From an uncultured Granulosicoccaceae bacterium (GTDB taxonomy: Bacteria > Pseudomonadota > Gammaproteobacteria > Granulosicoccales > Granulosicoccaceae), in NCBI GenBank assembly GCA_937922945.1, contig CAKZUP010000109.1:1-52347 (forward strand): a stretch of 52,347 bases of DNA. The letters are read 5' to 3'. Below the pieces are notes generated by a model. The model ran no database searches. It was not told the origin of the DNA and saw nothing but the letters and a program-made list of their open reading frames with translations. The translations under genes were made by a program, and so were the position numbers. Below are positions 28,906-37,784 of this stretch, piece after piece; within the stretch, counting starts at the first letter, position 1; each line of letters begins with the position of its first letter.

Positions 28906-29166
28906 GTGGCCAATTCAGCACAGGCACGCAAACGCGCTCGCCAGGCCGAGAAATCTCGACAACGTAACGCCAGTCAGCGTTCGATGATGAGAACCAAGGT
29001 TAAACAGGTATTCTCAGCTATTGCCGCTGGTGACAAGGGCACCGCCGAAACAGCGCTTAAAGAGGCTATCCCTGTTCTAGATCATATGGCTCGCAAAGGC
29101 TTGATTCATAAGAACAAAGCGGCTCGCTATAAGCGGCGCTTCAATAGCCAGGTTCGCGCGCTTTAA
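28906..29166 (+). CDS. rpsT: 30S ribosomal protein bS20
   Basis: This 86-residue, highly basic protein starts with [20 protein letters not shown] and ends [13 protein letters not shown], the standard bS20 pattern. It binds the 5' domain of 16S rRNA. The start is GTG. Escherichia coli rpsT uses the weak start UUG, which takes part in autogenous control, so a non-ATG start here fits the same theme. It is divergent from murJ and has its own strong promoter and terminator, so it is transcribed alone. Confidence 0.98.
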   Translation: MANSAQARKRARQAEKSRQRNASQRSMMRTKVKQVFSAIAAGDKGTAETALKEAIPVLDHMARKGLIHKNKAARYKRRFNSQVRAL

Positions 29167-29177
29167 TTAATTGTAGG

Positions 29178-29241
29178 AAGCCCGGTCAACCGCCCCAGTT
29201 GTCGTAGGCGTGGTGGTTTGCCGTATTCTGGCCGGGCTTTT
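29178..29241 (+). terminator. Rho-independent terminator of rpsT
   Basis: The outer stem AAGCCCGG/CCGGGCTT is followed by T residues. A nested second stem inside, AACCGCC pairing with GGTGGTT (one G-U pair), extends the hairpin and makes a long two-part structure. It starts 12 bases after the stop. Confidence 0.8.
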
Positions 29242-29453
29242 GTACTATCCGAGTAAACTCTCCTTGGTTGCCAAGCGTCCTGTTTGGCATGACAACACGT
29301 TTTTTAGCTGATTTCACGGCGGTTGGTTGCGATCGAGTGGCCCGCATACAGTCAGTTTGTTAAGTCGCGGCAGGAAAAACTCTCATCCCGCTTTTATGGT
29401 CAGGTGTGGTTTATCCTGAACGCACGAGCAAGCCTTAGGTTTTCCAGTCTTTC

Positions 29454-31232
29454 ATGACTAACGACCAAATCATCCTCTTTGCCGTTCTCGGTGTCGCGAT
29501 CGCTCTGTTCGTCTGGAATCACTGGCGCTACGATATTGTTGCCGGAATAGCCTTGATGGCCTGCGTGTTCAGCGGTGTTGTGCATGCGGAGCATGCTTTT
29601 GAAGGTTTTTCGCATCCTGCTGTTATCACTGTTGCCAGCGTGCTGGTTATTAGTCAGGCATTGCAGTCGTCGGGTGTGGTGGAATATTTTTTACGCTACC
29701 TCGCTTACGCACGCGGCACTGTGACAGGTCAGATAGCCGCTAACACCAGCGTTACCGCAGTTCTCTCCGGGTTCATGAATAACGTTGGCGCGCTCGCATT
29801 AATGCTTCCGGTGACTATTCGTGATGCGAGAAAGGCCAAGCGCAGTGCGTCCATGTTACTCATGCCTTTATCGTTCGCAAGCTTGCTTGGCGGACTCACT
29901 ACGTTAATAGGCACACCACCCAATATTATTATCGCCACCTTCAGGGAAGAGAATACGGGTGAATCGTTCTCGATGTTTGATTTCACACCGGTAGGTTTGG
30001 TGACAGCGATTGCAGGTATTGTTTTTCTTGTCACTATTGGCTGGAGGCTGCTGCCTCGCCAGACAGATGCCAACGATGCAGGTATTGATGAACATCACCA
30101 ATTTGGTCGCTATATTTGTGAATTTCGGATTCCGTCCCAGTCCTCATTAGTTGACACCACTGTTCATGATTTTCAGGAACTGTGTGAAAGCGAGGTGTCG
30201 GTGCTCGCGATTATCAGAAATGGCAAACGGCGTTTGGCACCTACGGCCTTAGAGATGCTTCGAGTAGGGGATACCCTAATCGTAGAAGGTGCCAGTGAGT
30301 CTCTACAAAGTTTATTCGAAAATCCCGATATGGTTGAAGCGGGTACAACCGATGTGAATCCTGAATGGTTACGCTCACCCGATGTCAGGGTGATTGAGGC
30401 GGTCGTTATGCCAAACAGCCCGGTTGAAGGGTTGGCTATGCGACAAATTAGAATTCATCAACGCTTTGGCGTGAACTTACTGGGTGTTGCTCGTGAAGGG
30501 CGTGCATCTAAAGCAAGATTAAAACACGTGCGTTTTAAAACCGGTGATGTTTTGTTGCTTCAGGGTGAAAAAGAAGCGCTTAAAATCGCGTGCAAAAATT
30601 TGGGTAGTCTCGCTATTCGAAACAGGGGTTTTGACATCACACCTCGTCGTGGTGTGTTGATAACACCGCTGATATTTCTGTGCGGCATCATTGCATCGGC
30701 CATTGGTTTAGTGCCAGTTCAAATAGCGTTTACTACGGTTGTGGGTGTGTTGATTTTAATGCGCCTGGTATCGCTTCAGGAAGCGTACGATAGTATTGAA
30801 TGGCCGGTTATTGTGCTGTTGGGATTTTTAATCCCTATTGGCGAGGCTTTACAAACCACCGGAGCCACATCATTGATTGCAACCGGTATTGCAAGTGTCG
30901 CAACAGATGTCCCGGTGTGGGCGTTGTTGGCTTTGTTTGTGGTTACATCCATGATTTTATCCGACGTTGTGCATAACACACCAACTGCTGTGTTGATGGC
31001 GCCAATTGCTTATAGCTTGGCGCTGAGTCTGGGTTACTCTACCGATGCGTTTCTTATGGCAGTTGCCATAGGCGCAGCGTCGCCTTATTTAACACCCATT
31101 GGGCATCAGTCGAACACGTTGGTTATGGGGCCGGGTGGATACAATTTCGGTGACTACTGGCGGCTGGGTTTGCCACTGGATATTGTGATTGTCTGTGTTT
31201 CTGTGCCAATGATTTATTGGGTTTGGGTGTAA
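29454..31232 (+). CDS. SLC13/DASS-family transporter with two TrkA-C domains
   Basis: This 592-residue inner-membrane protein has two membrane halves with the SLC13 hairpin motifs SLLGGLTTLIGTPPNIII and, near the C-terminus, ASPYLTPIGHQSNTLVMGPGGY. Two RCK_C/TrkA-C ligand-binding domains lie between them at about 215-300 and 310-390 (LLLQGEKEAL ending the second). The group contains Na+-coupled sulfate, dicarboxylate or other anion carriers. The substrate cannot be set from sequence, though this architecture is common in sulfate or thiosulfate transporters of marine bacteria. It stands alone after rpsT, with a 212-base upstream gap that has no convincing promoter. No SD is seen before the ATG. 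Confidence 0.9.
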   Translation: MTNDQIILFAVLGVAIALFVWNHWRYDIVAGIALMACVFSGVVHAEHAFEGFSHPAVITVASVLVISQALQSSGVVEYFLRYLAYARGTVTGQIAANTSVTAVLSGFMNNVGALALMLPVTIRDARKAKRSASMLLMPLSFASLLGGLTTLIGTPPNIIIATFREENTGESFSMFDFTPVGLVTAIAGIVFLVTIGWRLLPRQTDANDAGIDEHHQFGRYICEFRIPSQSSLVDTTVHDFQELCESEVSVLAIIRNGKRRLAPTALEMLRVGDTLIVEGASESLQSLFENPDMVEAGTTDVNPEWLRSPDVRVIEAVVMPNSPVEGLAMRQIRIHQRFGVNLLGVAREGRASKARLKHVRFKTGDVLLLQGEKEALKIACKNLGSLAIRNRGFDITPRRGVLITPLIFLCGIIASAIGLVPVQIAFTTVVGVLILMRLVSLQEAYDSIEWPVIVLLGFLIPIGEALQTTGATSLIATGIASVATDVPVWALLALFVVTSMILSDVVHNTPTAVLMAPIAYSLALSLGYSTDAFLMAVAIGAASPYLTPIGHQSNTLVMGPGGYNFGDYWRLGLPLDIVIVCVSVPMIYWVWV

Positions 31233-31387
31233 GTACACAACCCTACTGAATTCAGTTCTTTTTTCGGGTTTTTCCTCTATTTTTCGTCAAGCTTGTATAG
31301 CTACGCTTTGCTTTCTGCCCTTTTGAGAGCAAGTGCTTGGGCCTTATAACGCACATCGCTAGGAAATGAATCAGGAGAAGGCCATCT

Positions 31388-32527
31388 ATGCGCCATTTAG
31401 CGCTGATTCTAAGGAGGGTTTGCAACCGAGTGAATGTTGAAGGTCGCCAAAGACAGACAGACTTACTCCGAATCAAGCTTCTACTGGTGTTGATTCAGCA
31501 AGTTGGCTTGCTGGTAGGGCCGCCTGCAATTAAGGGGCTGAGTGTGCTGTGGCGCAATCTGGCTTTTTGTTGCTACACCCGCTCCCGACTGTGCACACAG
31601 CTTTTAAGTATTGCATTTGTGTTCGCTTTTTCGGTTAGCGCTAGCTACGCCCAAAATAATGAAGCGAGTGGTGATTCCTCTAATGCTGAGCCTGTTGCCA
31701 ATAACTCAGATAATCCGCAAAATCTTTGCGATAGCAATCCGGTCGATGATTGCCCCTTTTCTTCTCCTTCACCCGATGCCAGTAATGGAAGCTTTACGCC
31801 GAACACCACTGTAGGAAACCCGATTAGCCTTGTTACGCGAAACAAGTATCAGTTAGAACGCGACTACAGAGTGGCAGGTACGGTTCTGGAATTCAGTCGT
31901 CACTACAACAGTCGAAGCGCACTAACAAATGTTGGTGTAGGGCAGGGGTGGAGTTCCACCTACGGAACACGACTTGTTAAGCACGGCGACGACTCGTATG
32001 TTATCTATGAAAGCACGGGTAATTCGATTTACTTTGATAGCGTTTATGAAGATAAATATAACCATAGACGTTATCGGTCTGCCTCTAACTCGAATGGAAC
32101 GCTGCGCAAGATAGATGAGCACAAGACAGAATGGGAATTACCCGATGGTCGGGTAATTACGTTTAAAGGCAGTTATCTTGCGCACATCGACTTTCCCGGA
32201 CATCGGGAGCTGACACTGAAGTACCACTACGGTTCACGGAATATTCAGCTATCGGACCAGGTGAGAACCGCCATCAGGAAACACATCGACGATAACAACG
32301 GTGTGTTGAACCCTGATGACGGTTTGCCGGGATTTCACGCAGAGGTAGTGGCTGTGAATGATATTTATAACCAGGCGAATGCGGTAGGCAAAGCGGTTGG
32401 GCATCTGGACATTGCAACAGTAAGGCCTCGAACGGGAGATGATTTTCCTGCCTGTGCCAATTGTGGTTCTATTCTGCAAAGTTTGAATGAGTTAAAAACC
32501 GTGCTTAAAGGGGTCATAGAACCTTAA
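31388..32527 (+). CDS. Compact RHS-type (DUF6531) protein with C-terminal YwqJ-like deaminase toxin domain
   Basis: This 379-residue protein has three parts. Residues 1-90 contain a second hydrophobic stretch that looks like a signal peptide (QLLSIAFVFAFSVSASYA, 71-88), after an unusually long basic lead. Residues about 143-282 match the DUF6531 N-terminal domain of RHS/YD-repeat proteins (NPISLVTRNKYQLERDY, GWSSTYGTRL, and HIDFPGHRELTLKYHY). Residues about 283-379 look like a YwqJ-type nucleic acid deaminase: HAE at 317-319 and CANC at 356-359, the zinc-binding and proton-shuttle motifs. The long RHS beta-cage core that normally separates these domains is missing, yet the frame is intact. 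The next gene is a SUKH immunity-type protein. Both ATG 31388 (SD AGGAG at 31373) and GTG 31430 (SD AAGGAGG at 31411) are credible starts. The toxin role is an inference from domains and context. Confidence 0.78.
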   Translation: MRHLALILRRVCNRVNVEGRQRQTDLLRIKLLLVLIQQVGLLVGPPAIKGLSVLWRNLAFCCYTRSRLCTQLLSIAFVFAFSVSASYAQNNEASGDSSNAEPVANNSDNPQNLCDSNPVDDCPFSSPSPDASNGSFTPNTTVGNPISLVTRNKYQLERDYRVAGTVLEFSRHYNSRSALTNVGVGQGWSSTYGTRLVKHGDDSYVIYESTGNSIYFDSVYEDKYNHRRYRSASNSNGTLRKIDEHKTEWELPDGRVITFKGSYLAHIDFPGHRELTLKYHYGSRNIQLSDQVRTAIRKHIDDNNGVLNPDDGLPGFHAEVVAVNDIYNQANAVGKAVGHLDIATVRPRTGDDFPACANCGSILQSLNELKTVLKGVIEP

Positions 32528-32535
32528 TCGGTTTA

Positions 32536-33456
32536 TTGGATTTATGGTATAAGCTTAGTTTTGTTGGCAGGCATTGGTTAAAACTGTTGGACATTGATTG
32601 GCAGAACACCGATTGGCAAACTACCAATTGGATGAATAACGAATGGGAGAAAAACTGGCAACAGGTAAAAACTCAGGTTGCACAGCTTAAGCAACTCGAT
32701 CCCGACTTTACGCTTATTCCTGGCTCTAAATTTCATCAATACAACGTTGCGCCTGTTCTTACTTCGCAAACACTATCAAAGTTTGAAAATGATTGTGGAC
32801 TGGAGCTTCCTGAAAATTATCGATCCTATCTTGAGTATTTCGGCGCTGGCGGGGCTGGGCCAAGCATGGGTGTAGATCGTTTTCAAGATAAGATTAGTCA
32901 TACTGATGTATCGAAACCGTTGAACATCGGATTTTTTAATGGCTATCGGCATTTTTACCTGCCAAAGGGTTGGCCCGGCTACGATCCCCATTACGATGGC
33001 ATAAATGAAGAAGAAATGGCTGAGCTTGAAGCCATGGATAAATCGCTCTATCACGGTCATGGAATGATTGAAATCGGTACGCTTGGCGAGAATAGTTTAT
33101 CACTGGTGGTTAATGGCAAATTAAAAGGAAATGTTCTTGCCTGGAATGGGAGCGACTTAATTCTCTATGGCCCTTTGGAGCAAATGTACTCACGCTGGCT
33201 TGATTTATCTTTTCGTGGAATTCAACGTTACAACATTTTCAAAAATATCGAAGTGGGTATGACGTTGGAGGAAATTGACTCTACTTATAACATTGCTATT
33301 GATCGTTTTAATGAAGGCAGGGTGGCGCGCCTTAGCGGTCTCTCTGGCAAGCTGGAAATTGATTCCAATAATTGCGTAAAAAACGTCATAATGTCATACC
33401 CCGTTGTTGAAAGCTTCGGGTTTAACAGCTGGAATTATCTTACCAAGCAATACTGA
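32536..33456 (+). CDS. SMI1/KNR4 (SUKH) family protein, likely immunity protein
   Basis: Residues about 74-215 of this 306-residue cytoplasmic protein fit a SMI1/KNR4 fold (LSKFENDCGLELPENYRSYL, where glycine then LP..Y is the family hallmark, and then GAGGAGPSMGV). The N-terminus is tryptophan-rich with a W every few residues (about 22-41). Residues about 235-306 include VGMTLEEID and may form a second small domain. It follows the deaminase-toxin gene by 8 bases. SUKH proteins are the commonest immunity proteins for nuclease and deaminase toxins, so it is the probable antidote. The start is TTG 32536, with ATG 32632 as an alternative that would lose the Trp-rich lead. One 60-base stretch counts 43% GC, lower than the core genes look. 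Confidence 0.8.
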   Translation: MDLWYKLSFVGRHWLKLLDIDWQNTDWQTTNWMNNEWEKNWQQVKTQVAQLKQLDPDFTLIPGSKFHQYNVAPVLTSQTLSKFENDCGLELPENYRSYLEYFGAGGAGPSMGVDRFQDKISHTDVSKPLNIGFFNGYRHFYLPKGWPGYDPHYDGINEEEMAELEAMDKSLYHGHGMIEIGTLGENSLSLVVNGKLKGNVLAWNGSDLILYGPLEQMYSRWLDLSFRGIQRYNIFKNIEVGMTLEEIDSTYNIAIDRFNEGRVARLSGLSGKLEIDSNNCVKNVIMSYPVVESFGFNSWNYLTKQY

Positions 33457-33736
33457 TTGTCTGCCATCACTTCCAAGCGCTCGATTATAAGCAAGTTACG
33501 CGCTATCGATATTCACCTGTTATTTTTGCATTTGAATCTTGTATTCCCAAGCAGTAATGAAAACTTTGTAATGCCAGACGTTTAAGCCGGCCAGAGGAAA
33601 TTCCGCTATTACCCATCACCTGTAACGACGTTAGTTGTGCTCATGATCTGTTGAGCAACTACTGTACGTCTCGTTACATTCTGGATCTGCGCGAGATTGA
33701 GTCATACGCACAAGATCAGTTGTGATGGAGTTTTCA

Positions 33737-35449
33737 ATGTTGAATAAGCAAACGTTCACATCATTAGTGTTGGGTGCCACGTTATGTCTATCAGGGTGTG
33801 GTGAAGGCCCCAATGATGGTGGAAATGCAGCTGTAACAACCGGTGCTGCGCTTCCAGCGCCGGGCGAGGTGCCAGGGCTCGTGCAGTCAAGTCATCAGCT
33901 AACCCGCCCATTAACCAATGACGAATTCAATAACCTAACCGCTGTTGAACAATACCGTATCGCTAATAAGTTGCATTCAACCTTTTACAAAGGTGTGAGT
34001 GTTGAAGATTTCTTCAAGCTCGATCAGGGTTTGGATAATCCTGTCACTATCAATGGTGGTCGCTACTTCAGTAGCCTGATCGATCGGCTGCAAACGAACT
34101 TACCTGTGGAAGAAACACAACGACTAGACCGTGCCATTCTTGGTAGCGATGTTGTTGAAACCGGAGAAAATCAATTTCTGGAAGCCAGGTATTCGTTTTC
34201 AAACGATAAGTCCAGAGAAATCCCATTAGCGCGTATTCACGTGTATCCGGTGAGTAGGCAAGTCTATGTGCAATGGATGGCATGGCATCTGGCCAACTCC
34301 ATTTTGTTCTCACCTGCAGCCGAATTGGATAGTGCAGATATGAACGATGTGCAGAACGTGTATCGGCGTTTGGTCAACAGCATCGATGCCGGCGAGTCCA
34401 TTAGTTCTATTGTAGAAACCCATATGCGCTCTGAAGAAAACTGGCGACGGTTTCGTTCCCCTGAAGACAACACGCGAGAAATGATGGAAGTGTTTCTGGG
34501 CTTGGAAGATAAAGATGATGATGTTCCAGCGGCATCGAAAGCCTGCCAGGATTGGTATTTGACTAGCGAGAACGAAGGTTACAAATTATCGTTTACTGAT
34601 TTTCCGAACACAGAACCGCAGCAAGTCTTGGGCGTACAAATTACACGCTGTGATGAATTCTATGAGCTCATTGCCAACCATCCGCAGTTACTGCCAACCG
34701 TTGCCAGCACTTTGGTGCGTTACTTTTATGCGGAAAAAAGCGTAGATGAACAGAGAGCGTTAGTGTCAGCGTTGGTTAGTGATAATCCGCAAACGTTTGA
34801 AGCGCTGTTTGGTCTTATTATATTTTCTGCCGAGTACCTTTTGCGCAACGAACGCCTGCAGTCGTATGAAGAAACGTTTTTGGCCACTGCTGAGCGATTA
34901 CGCTGGAACACTCGATCTGATACGTTCCGCGGACTGGCATCTGGGCGGGGTGGTTTGCATTATTCGAATATGGCCGAAATGGGTTGGCCAGCTATGTCTG
35001 CAAAGTTAGGCCGCGCTGCCGGCATTGCAACCGATTCGTTGAGCTTTGCCAACTTTCATAAAGGTTTTCGGGAAGAGCTGTTACTCGATAGTTATCGATG
35101 GTCACGTTCGCTGGGTTTGCGTGAACAAGAGCCTTTAGATGAAACCGATGAACGTATGTCTGTTGCTGAGTTCGATCGACGCGTTGCGCTGAATAAACAA
35201 CTGAAGCGTTTAACGATTAATGAGCTAATCGACTACCTGTTCTTAAGCGTTGCCCAGAGAAAGGCAACCGACTTTGAAAAACAACAACTCACAGAATTTT
35301 ATGATGTGAACGAATTTCTACGGCATGAAGAAGAACGCTCTTATGTGAATAGTTGGAGTATGCCAGAGCTTGCCCGATTAACCTTCGATTACCTGTCTCG
35401 CTTGTCCGAGCTGTATTACATGAAAGCCGAAACCGGAGTTGTACAATGA
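33737..35449 (+). CDS. DUF1800-like secreted lipoprotein, partner of the DUF1501 protein
   Basis: From ATG 33737 (SD GGAG six bases before) the protein has 570 residues and a lipobox, LCLSGC, with the lipid Cys at 21. A GTG/ATG upstream at 33722/33725 is also in frame. The body is alpha-helical. It has REMMEVFLGLED, resembling the ...RELMELFTLG block of DUF1800 proteins, and a later PTVASTLVRYFYAEKS ... LFGLIIFSAEYLL segment like their C-terminal half. The match is divergent, so family membership is tentative. It is coupled (ATGA overlap) to a Tat-exported DUF1501 protein, the usual partner of DUF1800. The biochemical role is unknown for the pair. Confidence 0.72.
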   Translation: MLNKQTFTSLVLGATLCLSGCGEGPNDGGNAAVTTGAALPAPGEVPGLVQSSHQLTRPLTNDEFNNLTAVEQYRIANKLHSTFYKGVSVEDFFKLDQGLDNPVTINGGRYFSSLIDRLQTNLPVEETQRLDRAILGSDVVETGENQFLEARYSFSNDKSREIPLARIHVYPVSRQVYVQWMAWHLANSILFSPAAELDSADMNDVQNVYRRLVNSIDAGESISSIVETHMRSEENWRRFRSPEDNTREMMEVFLGLEDKDDDVPAASKACQDWYLTSENEGYKLSFTDFPNTEPQQVLGVQITRCDEFYELIANHPQLLPTVASTLVRYFYAEKSVDEQRALVSALVSDNPQTFEALFGLIIFSAEYLLRNERLQSYEETFLATAERLRWNTRSDTFRGLASGRGGLHYSNMAEMGWPAMSAKLGRAAGIATDSLSFANFHKGFREELLLDSYRWSRSLGLREQEPLDETDERMSVAEFDRRVALNKQLKRLTINELIDYLFLSVAQRKATDFEKQQLTEFYDVNEFLRHEEERSYVNSWSMPELARLTFDYLSRLSELYYMKAETGVVQ

Positions 35450-36939
35450 ACAGAAGACACTTTCTAATGAAAAGCGGTGCGTTCACCATGGCTGCGGCGG
35501 CACCGTCGTTCTTGACTATGCGTGGTCTGATAGGTTCTGCACAAGCAGCTACCATCGATCAGGCCAACTTTGTGATGCCAGCGCGATTACCGCAAGTGAT
35601 CAATGTTTTTTTGTACGGCGGTGCATCCGAGCTGGCCGGTAACCTGACTAACATCGATCAAATAGAAGCAGCATCGCAAAATCGCTACCCAGACGATTTA
35701 TTAAAAGGTATTAACGGTGATGAAGGACAAATAACGGCAAATGGTTTCTGGCGTGATGCTGGTGGTGCTGCTATGGAGGACATGCTTGCCAGCGGCGATA
35801 TGAGCGTGTACCGAACGATTAACCGGCTTAAAGACAACACCCGAGCGCACAGGCAAAGTATTTTCTCCAGCCAGAAAGGCACGTTGAATATCGATGGCTC
35901 ACCCGGCATGGGTTCAACCATTGCAGCTGTATTGCATGCCAACCGATCACTGGTGGATGGCTCCGCGCAGCTCGCTGGTAAAACACTCGACGATCTGGTG
36001 CTGCCTTTTGTGTCGTTGGAAGGTAGCTCTGTAGCATTTGCGCCCGATGGTGATATTAATTTGCCGCTTCGGTTGAGGGGCTTAAGTCTTAATGAACGTT
36101 TTGATAATCCGTATTCCCGCTCTGACGACTACTATTCATCTGAACTCGACGCAATGGTTAATCAAGTTGAAAATCAGGTTATGCGCACGCGTTTTTCAAA
36201 AGTACACGGCGGTTTTGAAACCCGAAGGCGAATGGAAGCCTTAATCGGTAACTTACAATCTGCCATAGAGCAACCGCTACCGATTTTACCTAGCGCAAAC
36301 AACGGCGAACCCGACACAGATGCAGACCCGGACACCGGCTACCTACGTTACCCCGAGAACAATCGCTTCAGCAATCGATTAAAAGCCGCGGTAACGCTTG
36401 CTATTGAGAATCCTGATACCTTGTTTATCTCTTTGGGAAATGGCATCGGCAGCTGGGACGATCACGATTCTTCTATTGATGAATATGCACCGCGTATGCA
36501 GCAGTTAATGGAAGCGCTAAGAGCCGCTACCAAGCACATTCGTTATGCTGATAGTCGGTGGGGCGGTAATCGGGATACCAGCAACATTATCATTAATGTC
36601 CATGGTGACTTCGGCCGAAACGTGAATCTGAACAATTCCATGGGTTGGGATCATGGTAACAATCAGAACCTATACACCTTCGGTGGTCATGGAGTGCGTG
36701 GCAGGTCGGCGTTGGGGAAAATCGTTGGCACTACTGAAGTGTTTGGGTCTGCCAATGAGAACCGGTTATACACCCGGCCAACCGATGATAGTTATCAGGC
36801 TGAACCCATGGCAATCGCTGCAAGCACATACCATTATTTCGGTGTGCGTAACCCAACCGTTCTAACCAGTGATGAGCTGAATAATCCGTTGGGTGATAAC
36901 GCGCTGAATGAGTCGGTGCCTAGTGTGCCTCTTCTCTAA
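35446..36939 (+). CDS. Tat-exported DUF1501 family protein
   Basis: The ATG at 35446 overlaps the preceding stop as ATGA. The resulting 497-residue protein begins MNRRHFLMKSGAF, a twin-arginine signal with cleavage near AQA-A, so it is exported folded. An open frame upstream (to 35353) lies inside the previous gene. Conserved DUF1501 blocks are VFLYGGASE, a central GSWDDHDSSIDEYAPRMQQL, NVHGDFGRNVN and HGVRG. The family is related to alkaline phosphatase/sulfatase folds, but its activity is not established. Its occurrence with a DUF1800-like partner is the common arrangement in bacteria and points to a shared periplasmic or surface task. Confidence 0.88.
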   Translation: MNRRHFLMKSGAFTMAAAAPSFLTMRGLIGSAQAATIDQANFVMPARLPQVINVFLYGGASELAGNLTNIDQIEAASQNRYPDDLLKGINGDEGQITANGFWRDAGGAAMEDMLASGDMSVYRTINRLKDNTRAHRQSIFSSQKGTLNIDGSPGMGSTIAAVLHANRSLVDGSAQLAGKTLDDLVLPFVSLEGSSVAFAPDGDINLPLRLRGLSLNERFDNPYSRSDDYYSSELDAMVNQVENQVMRTRFSKVHGGFETRRRMEALIGNLQSAIEQPLPILPSANNGEPDTDADPDTGYLRYPENNRFSNRLKAAVTLAIENPDTLFISLGNGIGSWDDHDSSIDEYAPRMQQLMEALRAATKHIRYADSRWGGNRDTSNIIINVHGDFGRNVNLNNSMGWDHGNNQNLYTFGGHGVRGRSALGKIVGTTEVFGSANENRLYTRPTDDSYQAEPMAIAASTYHYFGVRNPTVLTSDELNNPLGDNALNESVPSVPLL

Positions 36940-37024
36940 GTCATTGATACAAAGAGGGTAATATCTCTGTAATATTGTTATGTGGAATGCGCTTGATAGT
37001 TAGTTAATCGTATTTACTTGTTTT

Positions 37025-37055
37025 TTGATTGCCAACTATAGTTGGCTGTGATAGT
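37025..37055 (+). promoter_or_regulatory. Promoter with palindromic operator of the toxin-antitoxin module
   Basis: A perfect 16-bp palindrome, GCCAACTATAGTTGGC (37031-37046), sits between a -35-like TTGATT (37025-37030) and an extended -10, TGTGATAGT (37047-37055). This placement fits autorepression by the HigA-type antitoxin encoded downstream. Confidence 0.7.
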
Positions 37056-37085
37056 GTCGATATATAGAAGGATTTGTATTGACAC

Positions 37086-37418
37086 ATGGAAGTTAAACCA
37101 AGGACGGTAATCCGCTATTGCGCTGGGAATGGTTCAGAACCGTTTACTGAATGGATCATTAGACTGCGTGATGCGCAAACAAGACTGCGTATTTTACGCC
37201 GCGTTGATCGCATGCAGAGCGGCAACTTTGGCGATTTTAAATCTCTGAAAGATGGTGTTTTTGAATTGCGTCTAAATTTTGGTAGTGGTTATCGTGTGTA
37301 CTTTGCTGAAGATGATGATGATGTCGTTTTGTTGTTGATTGGTGGTGACAAATCGACCCAAGCCAAGGATATTGAGCACGCAAAGGACTATTGGAAAGAG
37401 TACAAAAACAGTGACTAA
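37086..37418 (+). CDS. HigB/RelE-type toxin of a type II toxin-antitoxin module
   Basis: This 110-residue protein of the phage Gp49-like HigB group (addiction module killer proteins) carries the diagnostic run EPFTEWIIRLRD, then ILRRVDRMQSGNFGD, then KSLKDGVFELRLNFGSGYRVYF. The family makes RelE-fold mRNA interferases that act at the ribosome. The toxin gene comes first, as in higBA, and overlaps the antitoxin start by 8 bases. An AAGGA lies 13 bases upstream of the ATG, a loose SD. A palindromic operator precedes it. Confidence 0.9.
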   Translation: MEVKPRTVIRYCAGNGSEPFTEWIIRLRDAQTRLRILRRVDRMQSGNFGDFKSLKDGVFELRLNFGSGYRVYFAEDDDDVVLLLIGGDKSTQAKDIEHAKDYWKEYKNSD

Positions 37419-37728
37419 GAAAAGAACTTACAGAACAAACGCAGAAGCGATGGTTGACTATTTCACAGAACACCCAGAAGAAATAGACATGTACCTTAAA
37501 GGTATTTTCGAAGATTATGCCGAAGAACCTGACAATGCCGTATTGTTATCACAACTTCGTACAATTGCTCGCGTAAAAGGCATAAGTGAAATGGCTGCGG
37601 AAATTGGTATTTCCCGCCAAGGCCTGCAAAAAGCTTTATCCGCTAAAGGCAACCCACGCCTTGAAAATATTAATGCGATTGTTAAGGCAATGGGCTATCA
37701 AATTACCTTGCAACAGCGGGCGAGTTAA
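37411..37728 (+). CDS. HigA-type HTH antitoxin
   Basis: GTG 37411 gives a 105-residue protein starting TKKRTYRTNAEAM. The frame is open further upstream inside the toxin gene (37339), but that part does not resemble the family. The C-terminal half is an XRE-type helix-turn-helix (MAAEIGISRQGLQKALS, then KGNPRLENI), as in the addiction-module antidotes paired with Gp49-like toxins. It should neutralise the toxin and repress the operon at the 16-bp palindrome. The 8-base overlap implies translational coupling. Confidence 0.9.
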   Translation: MTKKRTYRTNAEAMVDYFTEHPEEIDMYLKGIFEDYAEEPDNAVLLSQLRTIARVKGISEMAAEIGISRQGLQKALSAKGNPRLENINAIVKAMGYQITLQQRAS

Positions 37729-37784
37729 AGACTAATGTTGTTCGCAGGCATTTTTGCATTAAGTCGTCAGGCGTTGGAAAACCG

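Noticed and set aside
33613..33665. Inverted repeat AGTTGTGCTCA/TGAGCAACT upstream of the DUF1800-like gene
   Set aside because: The arms are imperfect, there is no U-tail and no promoter spacing that would give it meaning.
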